64,000 nucleotides of DNA from Bacteroidales bacterium UBA4116. GTDB lineage: Bacteria > Bacteroidota > Bacteroidia > Bacteroidales > Tannerellaceae. The notes beneath the pieces are model-generated. The model was given only the letters and a program-made list of their open reading frames with translations, was not told the DNA's origin and searched no databases. Position numbers and translations under genes: made by a program. Shown here piece after piece: positions 17,365 to 27,656 of this stretch (the first letter of the stretch is position 1; every line of letters starts with the position of its first letter). Location of the stretch: positions 1 through 64,000 of the forward strand of contig DFXE01000012.1 of NCBI GenBank assembly GCA_002381645.1, in the 5' to 3' direction.

Positions 17365-18135
17365 ATGGTTGAAGCTAAACATATAACGAAATCTTTTGAT
17401 GGCCGGGTCGTGCTGAATGACATCAGCGCTGTTTTTGAAACGGGAAAAACAAACCTTATTATCGGTCAGAGCGGATCGGGGAAAACCGTATTCCTGAAAA
17501 ACATAATCGGACTAATGATGCCGGATTCTGGTGATATCCTTTTCGACGGGCGTAACCTGATCGGCATGAAAAAACATGAATTAAACCTGTTGCGGCGGGA
17601 AATGGGTATGCTTTTTCAGGGATCGGCACTGTTTGATAGTATGACGGTACTTGAGAATGTAATGTTCCCATTGGATATGTTCTCAAAAGACTCGTACAAA
17701 GAACGAAAAAAAAGGGCAATGTTCTGTTTGGAACGCGTTAACCTCCTGCAAGCCGAAAATTTATATCCTTCCGAGATAAGCGGCGGAATGATGAAGCGCG
17801 CAGCCATTGCGCGTGCGATATCCCTCAATCCCAAATATCTTTTCTGTGATGAACCCAATTCCGGGCTCGATCCTAAAACCTCTATATTAATTGATGAATT
17901 GATCCACAGTATAACGGTGGATTATAAAATGACTACCATTATTAACACCCACGATATGAACTCTGTGATCGATATCGGCGAGAATATCATTTTTATTAAA
18001 GAGGGAGTTAAAGAATGGCAGGGAGACAGGCACCAGGTAATGAGTTCCAGCAATAAAGCTTTGAACGACTTTATCTTTGCGTCCGACCTGTTCCGCAAAG
18101 TAAAAGAAGTGGAAAGCCATATTGAAGAAGGATAA
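17365..18135 (+). CDS. mlaF: MlaF-like ABC transporter ATP-binding protein
   Basis: ATPase of 256 residues. Walker A is GQSGSGKT near residue 36, the signature motif is SGGMMKRAAIARA, and Walker B is LFCDEPNSGLDP, followed by the switch His in NTHDMNS. SGGM in place of SGGQ is characteristic of the Mla/Ttg2A ATPases. It pairs with mlaE. Its stop lies 2 bp from the stop of the convergent sprA, with no room for a terminator. Confidence 0.93.
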   Translation: MVEAKHITKSFDGRVVLNDISAVFETGKTNLIIGQSGSGKTVFLKNIIGLMMPDSGDILFDGRNLIGMKKHELNLLRREMGMLFQGSALFDSMTVLENVMFPLDMFSKDSYKERKKRAMFCLERVNLLQAENLYPSEISGGMMKRAAIARAISLNPKYLFCDEPNSGLDPKTSILIDELIHSITVDYKMTTIINTHDMNSVIDIGENIIFIKEGVKEWQGDRHQVMSSSNKALNDFIFASDLFRKVKEVESHIEEG

Positions 18136-18137
18136 TA

Positions 18138-21100
18138 TTATTGGGCTAAAGAGAAACGCAGACTGACTCCGTAATTGGAGTTTGAGGTCGGAAACGATGT
18201 GCTCGATACCAGCGGTTCGTTAATCTGAAGATCATAAAATGCCCGTAAAGTAAGTGCCCTGCTTAATCCGTAATCCGCTGAGAATTGAATGGTTTTAGCA
18301 ACGTTTCCACTTGTAGCCTGAGTAGTAGCTTCTTCAATTTTACGGATGAGGGATTGCATTTTCCGGTATGAAAAGTCAAGGCGTAACGTCAGGTCATTAC
18401 TGAATCCCTGCGATGCTTTTCTTTTTAAAACTTTATTGAATTCGGTTAACTTATAACCGAATCCCACTATAATCTCATTTGATCCCGATTCTACAAGCTG
18501 GTAAGAAGATATATTCAGGTTCAGCGAACGGGTGGTCCGGTATTCCGCACGCATTGTAACATTATTCAGCAATGTGCCGTCCACTCCCACCAATGGGCTG
18601 AATCCTTCCGTAATGCTTACAGCTGAAATATCATAAGGCGACGAAGGCGTGGGGTTATTGGTCAACACATCTCTGATGTAACCTAATCCATCCTGTCCGG
18701 CATCCACCCAGTTAAGGAAAGAAGTGAACGAACCAACCGAATACGAACATCTGTACTGATGATTCAGTAATAAGCTCTTAAAATATCTTCGTATAACCGG
18801 AATTTGCAGTAATCCATCATATGTAACCCGCCAGTTGGGAAGCAGGCTCGAGATAGAAGGAAAAGCCGTTAATGCAATACTGTTGGCATTCTTACCCGTA
18901 TAAGCCGCAATAAATGCAGGGATCAGTACATCTGTCGAATTTCTCTCCACTGTGCCGTTATAAGGTTGTCCCGCCAGTTGAGTGCCGGAGATAAAACCGG
19001 CGTTGGGATATACCGTTCCTTCATACCGGCCCTGTAACCGGGCGGCAATTATTTCGCGGTTATTAAGGAATTTATCAAATGCTTTAGATGCGTAATCATT
19101 TTTAGCATTTCCCATTCCTCCAAAAGCAGAGCCAAGGGCAATGGTTGTCATCTGGAAAGTACCGCCTTGGATTTCAGGCATGCCGTTATACATATACTGG
19201 ATCTCCGTGTTCCGGGTATCCACACGGTTGGCGTTGAGGTCGATTTTTAATCCCGGGAAGGGCTCTAAATTCATATTTACAGTGAGATTTTTCGCACTGT
19301 TTAAGATCGCCGGGTTTACATTGGTTTGCGACATGATCAACCAGTCCCTTTCGGAAAGTTCGTCTATGTAACTTCTTCTTACTCCCCCGAATGCAAAACC
19401 TAAGCCGGGGGCAAAAGCGCTACCCATCCGTCCCTGTCCGAAAATGTCGCCAATCTCCGGACGGAAACCGGGAACCATCATACCGTCGGTCATACCGTAC
19501 TGGATGTTAACCCTGCGGATCATCATAAGGAAACGCGATCCGTACTCGGCCGCCTTGTATGCAAAGCCCTCCTTATCGGAGGCGCCGGGAGTTAGTGTGA
19601 GGCTTATATTGACACTATCCCTGTTCTGAATCTCGATACGGCTATAATCCAGCGGTTTAAATTTAACCCGGTATACCTTTCCGTCTTCTCCCCGTGCCCT
19701 GACGATTAATTTTTTTGTCAACATACCGTGTTGAACCACTGTCGCACTGTCCGGATTCAAACGAACATTCATTTCAACTTTTGGCTTTGTTTTTTGGGCC
19801 TCTTCCTGTCTTCTTCTGGAGTTGGCACTGTTCACTGCCCCGTATTTCTGATTAACCGAACGGAGGAATTTATTTTTGTTGTAAAAACTAAGGAAATTAA
19901 ACCCTCCCTGAATGTTTATCTGGCGTTGATTCCGGATCGTATTCCCGATTTCGGCATCGGCGGCGATTTCAGCTCCCCGGTCCCAGTTATACGTGGCAGT
20001 GTACTGAACGGAACTATTCACCCAGTCTAAAACCGGGATCTGCTGTAGAGGCAAATTAAAGGTAACATTGAATGTCTGGTCATACCTCATTGGCTTTCCT
20101 AAATCGGCAATACTTTGTTTTACGGAATCTTTCCATACCTGGTAATCGTCCGGATTAAGTTTTTTATTTACCTGTACGTGCGGTTCCTCTATGCGGGCAT
20201 TGGTTCCCGAAGTAAAATTTGCCCTCAGGTTATTAGTAAAATTCCATGTCAGGCTGAAGGCCCTGTCCCAGTAAAAATTCTGACTGAAGGAAACCGGTAT
20301 GTTATTAGAGCCCGGATTATTCAGGTCACGCAATTGTATTTCATAATAATTCCGCATCATAGCTGTCTGGAAACTGATATTCGATGGAATATAGTTTATC
20401 CCCAACTGCTTGATATACTTTGTATATCCATTGTTTTTCTGGATTTTCTGGAACGGACGGAACGGTCTTACATACGGTGTATAATTATACGCGAAATTAG
20501 CGCGGTAATCTTTTGTTGTCTCATATTCCGTATCGGGAGTATTACGCTGGTTTTCGCTGTACGAATATCCTACTGTAAAGTTTGCCGGGTCGTAAGGCAT
20601 GGGTGTCTTACTTCTGATATCTACTCTCACATTGTTTAACGCAACACTTTTAATAACAGACCTTTCCCTTGCAAAACTAAGGATCGAATCTCTTTCCTGT
20701 TTCGTGTCTACGGCATCCAATGCGTCTTTCAGTTTAATGTCTTGATCCAAAGGGTTGTATTTCGGATCGATTATCTCTTTTGAATACGCGTAATAAACCG
20801 GTATGCTCACATTTGCTTTTTCCGGGAAAAACTTACCTAATTCTACATTGGTGGCGATACTGTACTGTTTATAATCATCCATGCGGCGTTCGTTAACGGA
20901 CTGATCCAACCCGCCGAACCCTGCTGTTTCTATCCTTCCCGCCATATTTACCGTACCTAAATCGGAAAGAGCCACATTCAGGTTTGCATTCGCCGCCCAA
21001 CCGCCTTCTTCGTTAAAATCCGTAAGTCGAAGCTCATTTATCCAGATTTCACCACTTTTGGTGACTCTCGACCTGTTCCTTACTCCGATCATGATTATTT

Positions 21101-24100
21101 TCACTTCCGAAAGGCTTGGATTACCTACGATACTGATCGTATTATTTCCGTTATCCGGATCATTTTCCGAATATACCTGTTGATAAGAAATACCGTTTTG
21201 ACCCTCTCTTTTTTTCCTGTTCCGGTTTAACTTTAAATTGGTCAATACTTCAAACCTGAAATTCAGCATATTCTCAATAGGCCATACCGTTTCCCTGTCT
21301 GTAGGATTATTGTTAATATAATTCCCCTGAGGAGTAATTTTTAAAGGGACTTCGTATTCGTAAAAATTATTCTTGTAGTCCGAACCTAACCGGATGAAGA
21401 CGGACAGGTCATTATCAGATAATCCTGTAATGTCGTCAATTAGGGCCTCGGCATGGGTAAAAAGCTGCATTCGCTTATACTGGCGCAGGTCGTAATAGGT
21501 GTTTTTATATATTGCCCTGGCATCCTGCGAAGCTAAATTAGTGACCTTTAATGCCAGTGATTGTTCGTTTTGTTGTACAAGTTGCGGTTGACCCGGGTCC
21601 GTCATACGTGTTACGCCGGGAGGCAGTACATAATTGACCGGTGTTTTTCTTCCGTTTTCCTCAATGTTGACGGAGGCAACATCCAGCGAAGTTATTTCGT
21701 TCGGTATGGAGCCAGGGGTATACAAGTCCTGGGTGTAAGTCCTCCATTCCCCGCGCACCAATTCAAATTTACCAAAACGAAGTATCGTCGTGTCGTTGAA
21801 CCCCGTCATATACATACGCATAAAGCGAATAGACTTGAAATCCCTGATCTGGCCTACTGCTTTGGTATATTGTTTAACAGGTATCTTAAACTGGTACCAG
21901 GTTACACTGTCTTCTGTTCCGTTTGCCAGATTGACTTTTCGTCTCTGTTCGTTTACAATAAAGTTGTTTCCCACCGCCATATCATTCCTGCGAAGAGATA
22001 TGCGGTACTGGAAATACCTTTCCGTTTCTTCCATGGTATAATCCTGGTTCAGGTCTTCCACGTCAGGAGTAGTTCTTGCCGACGTATCGAACCGTTCGCC
22101 CGAATCTTCCGAAGTTTGCGAGTTGCCTTCCGTACCATTATAATATTTGTAACGGTCCAGGATACTTACCTGGGCCTCGTCGAGATCCGACCCTCTGTAA
22201 TGACGGAAGTTATCGCCTGCCGGGTCGTTATATATCCGGCTGTAAGCTTCAGGTGATAAGATACCTTCCAGTTTCATGATGTAATCGCGGTATGTGGGAA
22301 ATTCCCTTTCTTCTTCGGTAGATAACCCGTTGAACCCTACATCCTGTATCCTTCGGGCGCCCGCGGTATTGTCAAAAGCATACACCGTACTTTGAATTTT
22401 GGGAACTTTACCCCATTGCGTAGTATCCACTTTGGTCTCGTCGCCGTCGACTGGCAAGCCGTTTTCAAAGAATTTTTTTCCGTCTTTCAGGATATCTTCC
22501 GAAATATCCCCCAGGTTGAAATACAAATCACCCCCGGCAGCATTCGGCTTATAAATATAAGGGTCCATCATCCAGAACTCGATATATTCGATGTTTGCCG
22601 CTTCAAAGTCGCTCTGGTCTATCTTTCGCATCATCCCCCCCCAGCGTCTTTCGGGATTTGTCAGGGTACCGTCGGGATTCATGCCGTCGGCATCGAGGTT
22701 ATACGGTCCGCGTTCATTCGGGTAATAAGCCACGTTCAGCACCGGTACGATGGTCGATTCGGTAGTTGCCTGCTGTCGGCCGGGAAATAATTCATTAACA
22801 TATACGGGACGTACGTAGTGGTTCGAAAGCTGATCCAGATCCCTCTTCAGGTGATTAGGCATCAGTGAAGAGCTTGTCCTGGAAAAAATACCATCGATAT
22901 AATACCAGGCAAATAACGCCCTGTTTTTTCCGTAATTAATATTGTTTGAATAGGTAGACTCAGGAAATTTATCATCCTGAGGCGTACTTGCCAGGTTCCA
23001 CGGGTAAGGATTCAGCAGGTCGAAACCGCTTTGGGTAGATTCAAAATCGTCTAAATAGGAGTAACCTCCGGTATATTTATTTTCGTAATGTCCGGCAATC
23101 AGGTGGGCAAACTCTGCATTAAACGATATCTGACTGGGTTTGGTCAGCGTTAGCAACGGCAATTTATCCAGCATATTGGTCAACCACTGGCTTTCACCCC
23201 TGTATGAGGCGTTCATTCCCCACAATGTATTTTTTACCGACTCGTCGCCAAAGGTGGTTTTGGTTGTTAACGGCATTTCGGATAAATGCATGACGGTTGC
23301 GCCGAGGCTGAAATCTTTGCTGAACTCATAGTTCAGGTCCACTCCCATCATGGTTTTGCGTTGCATGCTGTAAGCCGACTGGTTTTCCAGGTTAACGCTT
23401 ACCGGGGTACCACTTGCAATAATACTTTCATTCAGGATAGTTACCGTACCCGAAGTATAATCCACTATATAATCAACATTTTCGGTCAGCAAAGCCCCGC
23501 CGGCCGTAACTCTTACCGAACCTCGTGCCACATTGCTCGCGCCGAGTTGTAATTCGGCACCGGAAGACGCCTTGTATTCTCCCCTGAGGATAAACTTGTT
23601 TTTTTCGGCTATCTGCCGGGCCACCGTCGAAGTGGAGTCGTACAACTCCTGGTAGACATATTTATCGGCAATGGCAGTATTACCTATTTTCTTGCGAAGA
23701 TGGGAACCGAAAGGTTCTACAACCGGAAAAATCACCTTTCCTGTTGCAGGCAAAATGGTAATGCCTTCTACAAAATCGAAGAAACCGTCAGGATACGGTT
23801 CATTTTTCGAATCCAGCCGGTCTAAATTCATTACCCGTAATAAGAGCGTATCCTTTATATTTCCTTCGGGGATATAATTAATATAAGTACCGGTCGTATC
23901 ACTTTGGTATAATATATCGAGGCGGAACCGGTCCTTTTCTACCGAATACGCATCAAGGGAATACACGTTTTTCATCATCAGGTCCCAGAACATCATATCT
24001 GGTGTCATCGATTTTCCTTTAAGAAGCTTAACCATCAGGTTGGTCGTTGTCGCATTCGCGTTATCCGTAGAAAATTCACCTACCTGGTAAGCCGTTCCAT

Positions 24101-25529
24101 TGTATTGGTAATCAAAAGCTACCGCCAATACTTCGTCGGGTTGTAGCTGCGTATTTAATGAAATATAACCTAACTGTTTGTTAACCGTATATTCGGATTC
24201 GTCCAATTTACGGGCGCTTTCTATTTTTTCGAAATCCCTGCTTATTTCCAGTCCGCTACCGGTCAGTGTATTCGCAACCTGGCTGATGTCCCTTACTCCT
24301 TCCATGTCTTTAAACATAGAATACAGGTTATTGGCATCATTACGTGGAATAGCCAGCGAACCGGATGGCCTGATCTGGTTGTTGCCTATATTTTCCTGCT
24401 TATATTCCGCTATATCGGTAAATGCTACAATATTCCGTGCCTGGTCAAAATTCCCCCGTTTGTTTGTGACCCATACTTCCACACGATTGATACTTACCGC
24501 CGAACGGATATAAGGTAAAAGTTCCAGTGCAAAATCATAATTATCGCGGAAATAATGCGACAGGAAAAAATGCCGGTTCTCGTCGTAATTGTCTACAGTT
24601 AGTTCAAACGGCCGTGTTTGCACGCCTCCCCGCGAATTTACCGTTTTCGATTCCGATTCCTGTTGGGCAAAAAGAGTATTCACTCTTAACTTTCCGAATT
24701 GCAGGTCGGCCTTTACACCGAATAAAGCCGCGCCGCCGTTGATCAGGCTGTTTTTAGTGGTCATGCTTACATTGCCGGCTTCCAGTGTTTTTATGATTTC
24801 GTCTTCCTCTCCCGTATAAGCAAGTTTAAGCTGTTTGGAATCGAAATCAAATGTGGTTTCCGTATTATAGTTCATCCCGAAATTAACCTTGGTGCCTACC
24901 TTAGCCTGTACGTTTAGCTGCACGTTTTCGTCGAAGTTAAAGAATGTCCGGTTCCTGGCTCTTTCAGGCAGGGAAGGGTTTTTGGTTTTATTCTGTTTAA
25001 GCCCGAGGGTAATTTCGGCAGAACCCTGTGTCTGAACCCGTACACCGCCCGGTCCGAATATACGGTCTGCCGGGCCGATGTCGAACTGCATATCCATAAT
25101 GTTGAATTGCTTGTTGGCCAGGCGCTGGAATTCCTCCTCGTTTTTCTGGCGGAAATACGAGCGGATGGATTGCTGCATGCTATAATTCTGGTATTCTTCA
25201 GGTGTCAGTGTAATGGGAGTTCCCAGTTCCATATCGCCTACTTTCGTACGGACAATATAGGTACCCGACCTCAGGTCGTATTCAATGGTGGTATTTAGAT
25301 TTTCAGGATCACGCAGGTCGGCAGGAGAATTTTTTATAAGGTCGTTATATTCCTCCGGTGTAGTTTTGGCTACCGGATACCGCGAAGGAATAACGGTATC
25401 GTCCTCCTGTACCAGTTCCAGTTCAGGCAATGATTCCGTATAAATCAGATAATCGGCATTAAGGGAAAACAGGCCGACCCCTGACAATACCAAAGAAATG
25501 AATATGATATATAAGGGCCTTCTCTTCAT
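18138..25529 (-). CDS. sprA: SprA, giant outer-membrane translocon of the type IX secretion system
   Basis: Very large protein of 2463 residues with a signal-anchor-like N-terminus (MKRRPLYIIFISLVLSG). Its size, its many beta-strand repeats throughout, and the ruvA neighbour match SprA/Sov, the 36-strand barrel through which T9SS cargo crosses the outer membrane. The C-terminus ends in a strand finishing LRFSLAQ, typical of outer-membrane barrels. One base is shared with ruvA upstream (stop of ruvA, start of sprA). The gene uses more G/C-ending codons than the rest of the window. Its presence implies a T9SS, consistent with the secreted protease at 38658-40793. Confidence 0.95.
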   Translation of the reverse strand: MKRRPLYIIFISLVLSGVGLFSLNADYLIYTESLPELELVQEDDTVIPSRYPVAKTTPEEYNDLIKNSPADLRDPENLNTTIEYDLRSGTYIVRTKVGDMELGTPITLTPEEYQNYSMQQSIRSYFRQKNEEEFQRLANKQFNIMDMQFDIGPADRIFGPGGVRVQTQGSAEITLGLKQNKTKNPSLPERARNRTFFNFDENVQLNVQAKVGTKVNFGMNYNTETTFDFDSKQLKLAYTGEEDEIIKTLEAGNVSMTTKNSLINGGAALFGVKADLQFGKLRVNTLFAQQESESKTVNSRGGVQTRPFELTVDNYDENRHFFLSHYFRDNYDFALELLPYIRSAVSINRVEVWVTNKRGNFDQARNIVAFTDIAEYKQENIGNNQIRPSGSLAIPRNDANNLYSMFKDMEGVRDISQVANTLTGSGLEISRDFEKIESARKLDESEYTVNKQLGYISLNTQLQPDEVLAVAFDYQYNGTAYQVGEFSTDNANATTTNLMVKLLKGKSMTPDMMFWDLMMKNVYSLDAYSVEKDRFRLDILYQSDTTGTYINYIPEGNIKDTLLLRVMNLDRLDSKNEPYPDGFFDFVEGITILPATGKVIFPVVEPFGSHLRKKIGNTAIADKYVYQELYDSTSTVARQIAEKNKFILRGEYKASSGAELQLGASNVARGSVRVTAGGALLTENVDYIVDYTSGTVTILNESIIASGTPVSVNLENQSAYSMQRKTMMGVDLNYEFSKDFSLGATVMHLSEMPLTTKTTFGDESVKNTLWGMNASYRGESQWLTNMLDKLPLLTLTKPSQISFNAEFAHLIAGHYENKYTGGYSYLDDFESTQSGFDLLNPYPWNLASTPQDDKFPESTYSNNINYGKNRALFAWYYIDGIFSRTSSSLMPNHLKRDLDQLSNHYVRPVYVNELFPGRQQATTESTIVPVLNVAYYPNERGPYNLDADGMNPDGTLTNPERRWGGMMRKIDQSDFEAANIEYIEFWMMDPYIYKPNAAGGDLYFNLGDISEDILKDGKKFFENGLPVDGDETKVDTTQWGKVPKIQSTVYAFDNTAGARRIQDVGFNGLSTEEEREFPTYRDYIMKLEGILSPEAYSRIYNDPAGDNFRHYRGSDLDEAQVSILDRYKYYNGTEGNSQTSEDSGERFDTSARTTPDVEDLNQDYTMEETERYFQYRISLRRNDMAVGNNFIVNEQRRKVNLANGTEDSVTWYQFKIPVKQYTKAVGQIRDFKSIRFMRMYMTGFNDTTILRFGKFELVRGEWRTYTQDLYTPGSIPNEITSLDVASVNIEENGRKTPVNYVLPPGVTRMTDPGQPQLVQQNEQSLALKVTNLASQDARAIYKNTYYDLRQYKRMQLFTHAEALIDDITGLSDNDLSVFIRLGSDYKNNFYEYEVPLKITPQGNYINNNPTDRETVWPIENMLNFRFEVLTNLKLNRNRKKREGQNGISYQQVYSENDPDNGNNTISIVGNPSLSEVKIIMIGVRNRSRVTKSGEIWINELRLTDFNEEGGWAANANLNVALSDLGTVNMAGRIETAGFGGLDQSVNERRMDDYKQYSIATNVELGKFFPEKANVSIPVYYAYSKEIIDPKYNPLDQDIKLKDALDAVDTKQERDSILSFARERSVIKSVALNNVRVDIRSKTPMPYDPANFTVGYSYSENQRNTPDTEYETTKDYRANFAYNYTPYVRPFRPFQKIQKNNGYTKYIKQLGINYIPSNISFQTAMMRNYYEIQLRDLNNPGSNNIPVSFSQNFYWDRAFSLTWNFTNNLRANFTSGTNARIEEPHVQVNKKLNPDDYQVWKDSVKQSIADLGKPMRYDQTFNVTFNLPLQQIPVLDWVNSSVQYTATYNWDRGAEIAADAEIGNTIRNQRQINIQGGFNFLSFYNKNKFLRSVNQKYGAVNSANSRRRQEEAQKTKPKVEMNVRLNPDSATVVQHGMLTKKLIVRARGEDGKVYRVKFKPLDYSRIEIQNRDSVNISLTLTPGASDKEGFAYKAAEYGSRFLMMIRRVNIQYGMTDGMMVPGFRPEIGDIFGQGRMGSAFAPGLGFAFGGVRRSYIDELSERDWLIMSQTNVNPAILNSAKNLTVNMNLEPFPGLKIDLNANRVDTRNTEIQYMYNGMPEIQGGTFQMTTIALGSAFGGMGNAKNDYASKAFDKFLNNREIIAARLQGRYEGTVYPNAGFISGTQLAGQPYNGTVERNSTDVLIPAFIAAYTGKNANSIALTAFPSISSLLPNWRVTYDGLLQIPVIRRYFKSLLLNHQYRCSYSVGSFTSFLNWVDAGQDGLGYIRDVLTNNPTPSSPYDISAVSITEGFSPLVGVDGTLLNNVTMRAEYRTTRSLNLNISSYQLVESGSNEIIVGFGYKLTEFNKVLKRKASQGFSNDLTLRLDFSYRKMQSLIRKIEEATTQATSGNVAKTIQFSADYGLSRALTLRAFYDLQINEPLVSSTSFPTSNSNYGVSLRFSLAQ

Positions 25530-26116
25530 TAAAGCATTCTTAAAGCACTCTTGATAACCTGCTCTACAGGTAGAACAGGCGAACTTTTAAGGATGGATAT
25601 AACAGCTTTCTGCGATGCGGCTTTCTGAAAGCCCAGCATAACCAGGGCGGCAACGGCTTCTTCAGCTACATCCGCATTCCCCATAGCTGTTGCTCCCGGA
25701 GCCGATATGGCTTCGGCTACCTTTACTTTATTCTTTAAATCGACTAAGATACGTTGAGCGGTTTTAAGGCCTATGCCTTTAACACTTGTCAATGCCGTTT
25801 CATTTTTACTTGCGATCACTTCTACCAGTTCCACAGGCGGTAAAGACGAGAGGATCATGCGGGCCGTATTCGGTCCGACACCGGAAACGGATGTAAGCAT
25901 CAGGAACAACTCACGCTCTAATTTTTCAGCAAAACCGTACAGCAGGTGGGCATCTTCGCGAATAACTTCGTATACATAGATTTTTCCGGTAGGTTTACCA
26001 TTAAAAAAACTGTATGTGTTAAGCGATATGTTGAGTTCGTAACCGATTCCGGCACATTCCATGATCATCCTTGCGGGCGTAAGCTCTACTATTTCGCCCT
26101 TTATATATTCTATCAT
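25529..26116 (-). CDS. ruvA: Holliday junction DNA helicase subunit RuvA
   Basis: Junction-binding protein of 195 residues that targets the RuvB motor to four-way junctions. The N-terminal OB domain starts MIEYIKGEI; two helix-hairpin-helix motifs are visible (TSVSGVGPNTARMIL and TSVKGIGLKTAQRIL), and the C-terminal domain that contacts RuvB ends VEQVIKSALRML. It is followed without gap by sprA, a pairing conserved in Bacteroidota. Confidence 0.96.
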   Translation of the reverse strand: MIEYIKGEIVELTPARMIMECAGIGYELNISLNTYSFFNGKPTGKIYVYEVIREDAHLLYGFAEKLERELFLMLTSVSGVGPNTARMILSSLPPVELVEVIASKNETALTSVKGIGLKTAQRILVDLKNKVKVAEAISAPGATAMGNADVAEEAVAALVMLGFQKAASQKAVISILKSSPVLPVEQVIKSALRML

Positions 26117-26196
26117 TACTCTTTTATTGCAATTCGTATCTATTACAACGGAATAGAATAGGTAAATATTATTTGTTTCAAAGAAAAATTAACGAA

Positions 26197-27651
26197 TTAT
26201 TGTTTCCAGAATCCCGGAAGCAAAATTGTCAGTACGGTAAATATTTCGAGGCGGCCTACCATCATCAGGAACGAGAGAAACCATTTGGATATCGTCGGCA
26301 TATCGGCATAACTCCCTACCGAACCGACCTCGCCCAATCCGGGCCCGATATTGCTTATCGATGATATTGTTGCGCCCAGGCTTTCTTCAAATCCTACGCC
26401 GTCGAGTGTAAGGATAAGGCAGCTGGTCAATATCAGTGCGATATAGATAAACGCAAATGCCATGATACGGTGAACCACTTCCCCAGATACTACCCGCCCG
26501 TTCATACGTACCGGAAGAACGGCGTTCGGATGCGTTTGTTTAAGGAAAACATTCGACAGGTTTTTATTTACCACTACAAACCGCCCCATTTTTAATCCAC
26601 CGCTGGTAGATCCGGCGCAACCTCCTACAAACATCAGCGTCAAAGCGATCAGCCAGAAAAAAGGCCCCCAGGGTATATAATCGGTTACGGCGAATCCGCA
26701 GGAAGAGATCAGTGAAATGATCTGGAAGGCGGATATACGCAAGGCATTTCCGGTTCCTTCGATAAAACCGTTGTATATTACCCAGGTGGTAGTAATACCG
26801 ATAAAGATAAGGACAAAGAAAAAGAACCAGCGGAACTCTTCGTCGTCTATTATTTTTCGTGGATTTCCACGAAATGATAAATACAGTAAAGCCATATTCA
26901 GCGAGCCGACGAACATAAACGCCATCACTACATATTCAATATACGCAGAGTCCCAGTACGCAATACTGTCGTTCTTGGTAGAATATCCCCCGGTCGACAC
27001 CGTAGTCAACGCATGATTGACGGCGTCGTACAGTTCCATAGGGCCTGCCCATAAAAACAGGGTACAAAGCAGGGTGAACAGAAAATAAAGGCCGGAAAGA
27101 CGTTTGGCAGCCTGTGCCACACGCGGGCGGAACCGTTCATGAGTAATCCCGGTCGTTTCGGCGTCGAACATTTGCGATGCCCCGCCGCCGAATATGGGTA
27201 ATAAAGCTACGGTAAACACGACCACGCCTATCCCTCCCTGCCACTGGGTAAGGCTGCGCCAGAACAGAATCCCCTTTGGTAAGGCTTCAATATCCCGTAA
27301 AATACTTCCGCCGCTCGACGTAAATCCCGACATTGTTTCAAAATACGCGTCGGTAACCGTACCGATGTAACCGCCCAGCAGAAAAGGTAACATCCCGAAA
27401 AGGGATAATAAGCTCCAGGTCAGCGTAACGATGATCATTCCCTCCCTGCGCCCGGCCGCAAATTCATTTGCCTTTCTCCCCGTCAGGTAAAAAACTAACC
27501 CGAATCCGAATAAAATGACTGATGAGATGAGTAAGGGGTAAAAATCGCCTTCGCCGTAAAAAAAAGCAACGCCTGCTGCCATAAGCATAAAAATCGTTTC
27601 CAGGATAAACATGGAGCCGAGCATTTTTACAATAAAGCGGAAATTCAGCAT
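26197..27651 (-). CDS. trkH: TrkH/KtrB-type potassium uptake permease
   Basis: Membrane protein of 484 residues with about ten helices arranged as four M1-P-M2 units. Selectivity-filter-like glycines appear as TSSGGSIL, STGGYST, SSCGFAV and SNIGPGLG. The polypeptide is the size of TrkH. The RCK regulator gene trkA lies 5 bp upstream, forming a two-gene K+ uptake operon. Confidence 0.93.
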   Translation of the reverse strand: MLNFRFIVKMLGSMFILETIFMLMAAGVAFFYGEGDFYPLLISSVILFGFGLVFYLTGRKANEFAAGRREGMIIVTLTWSLLSLFGMLPFLLGGYIGTVTDAYFETMSGFTSSGGSILRDIEALPKGILFWRSLTQWQGGIGVVVFTVALLPIFGGGASQMFDAETTGITHERFRPRVAQAAKRLSGLYFLFTLLCTLFLWAGPMELYDAVNHALTTVSTGGYSTKNDSIAYWDSAYIEYVVMAFMFVGSLNMALLYLSFRGNPRKIIDDEEFRWFFFFVLIFIGITTTWVIYNGFIEGTGNALRISAFQIISLISSCGFAVTDYIPWGPFFWLIALTLMFVGGCAGSTSGGLKMGRFVVVNKNLSNVFLKQTHPNAVLPVRMNGRVVSGEVVHRIMAFAFIYIALILTSCLILTLDGVGFEESLGATISSISNIGPGLGEVGSVGSYADMPTISKWFLSFLMMVGRLEIFTVLTILLPGFWKQ

Positions 27652-27656
27652 GGCGG

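Noticed and set aside
21561..22256. Long open frame of 231 codons on the + strand
   Set aside because: It lies fully inside sprA on the opposite strand, has no signal or motif, and is explained by codon composition of the GC-richer sprA.
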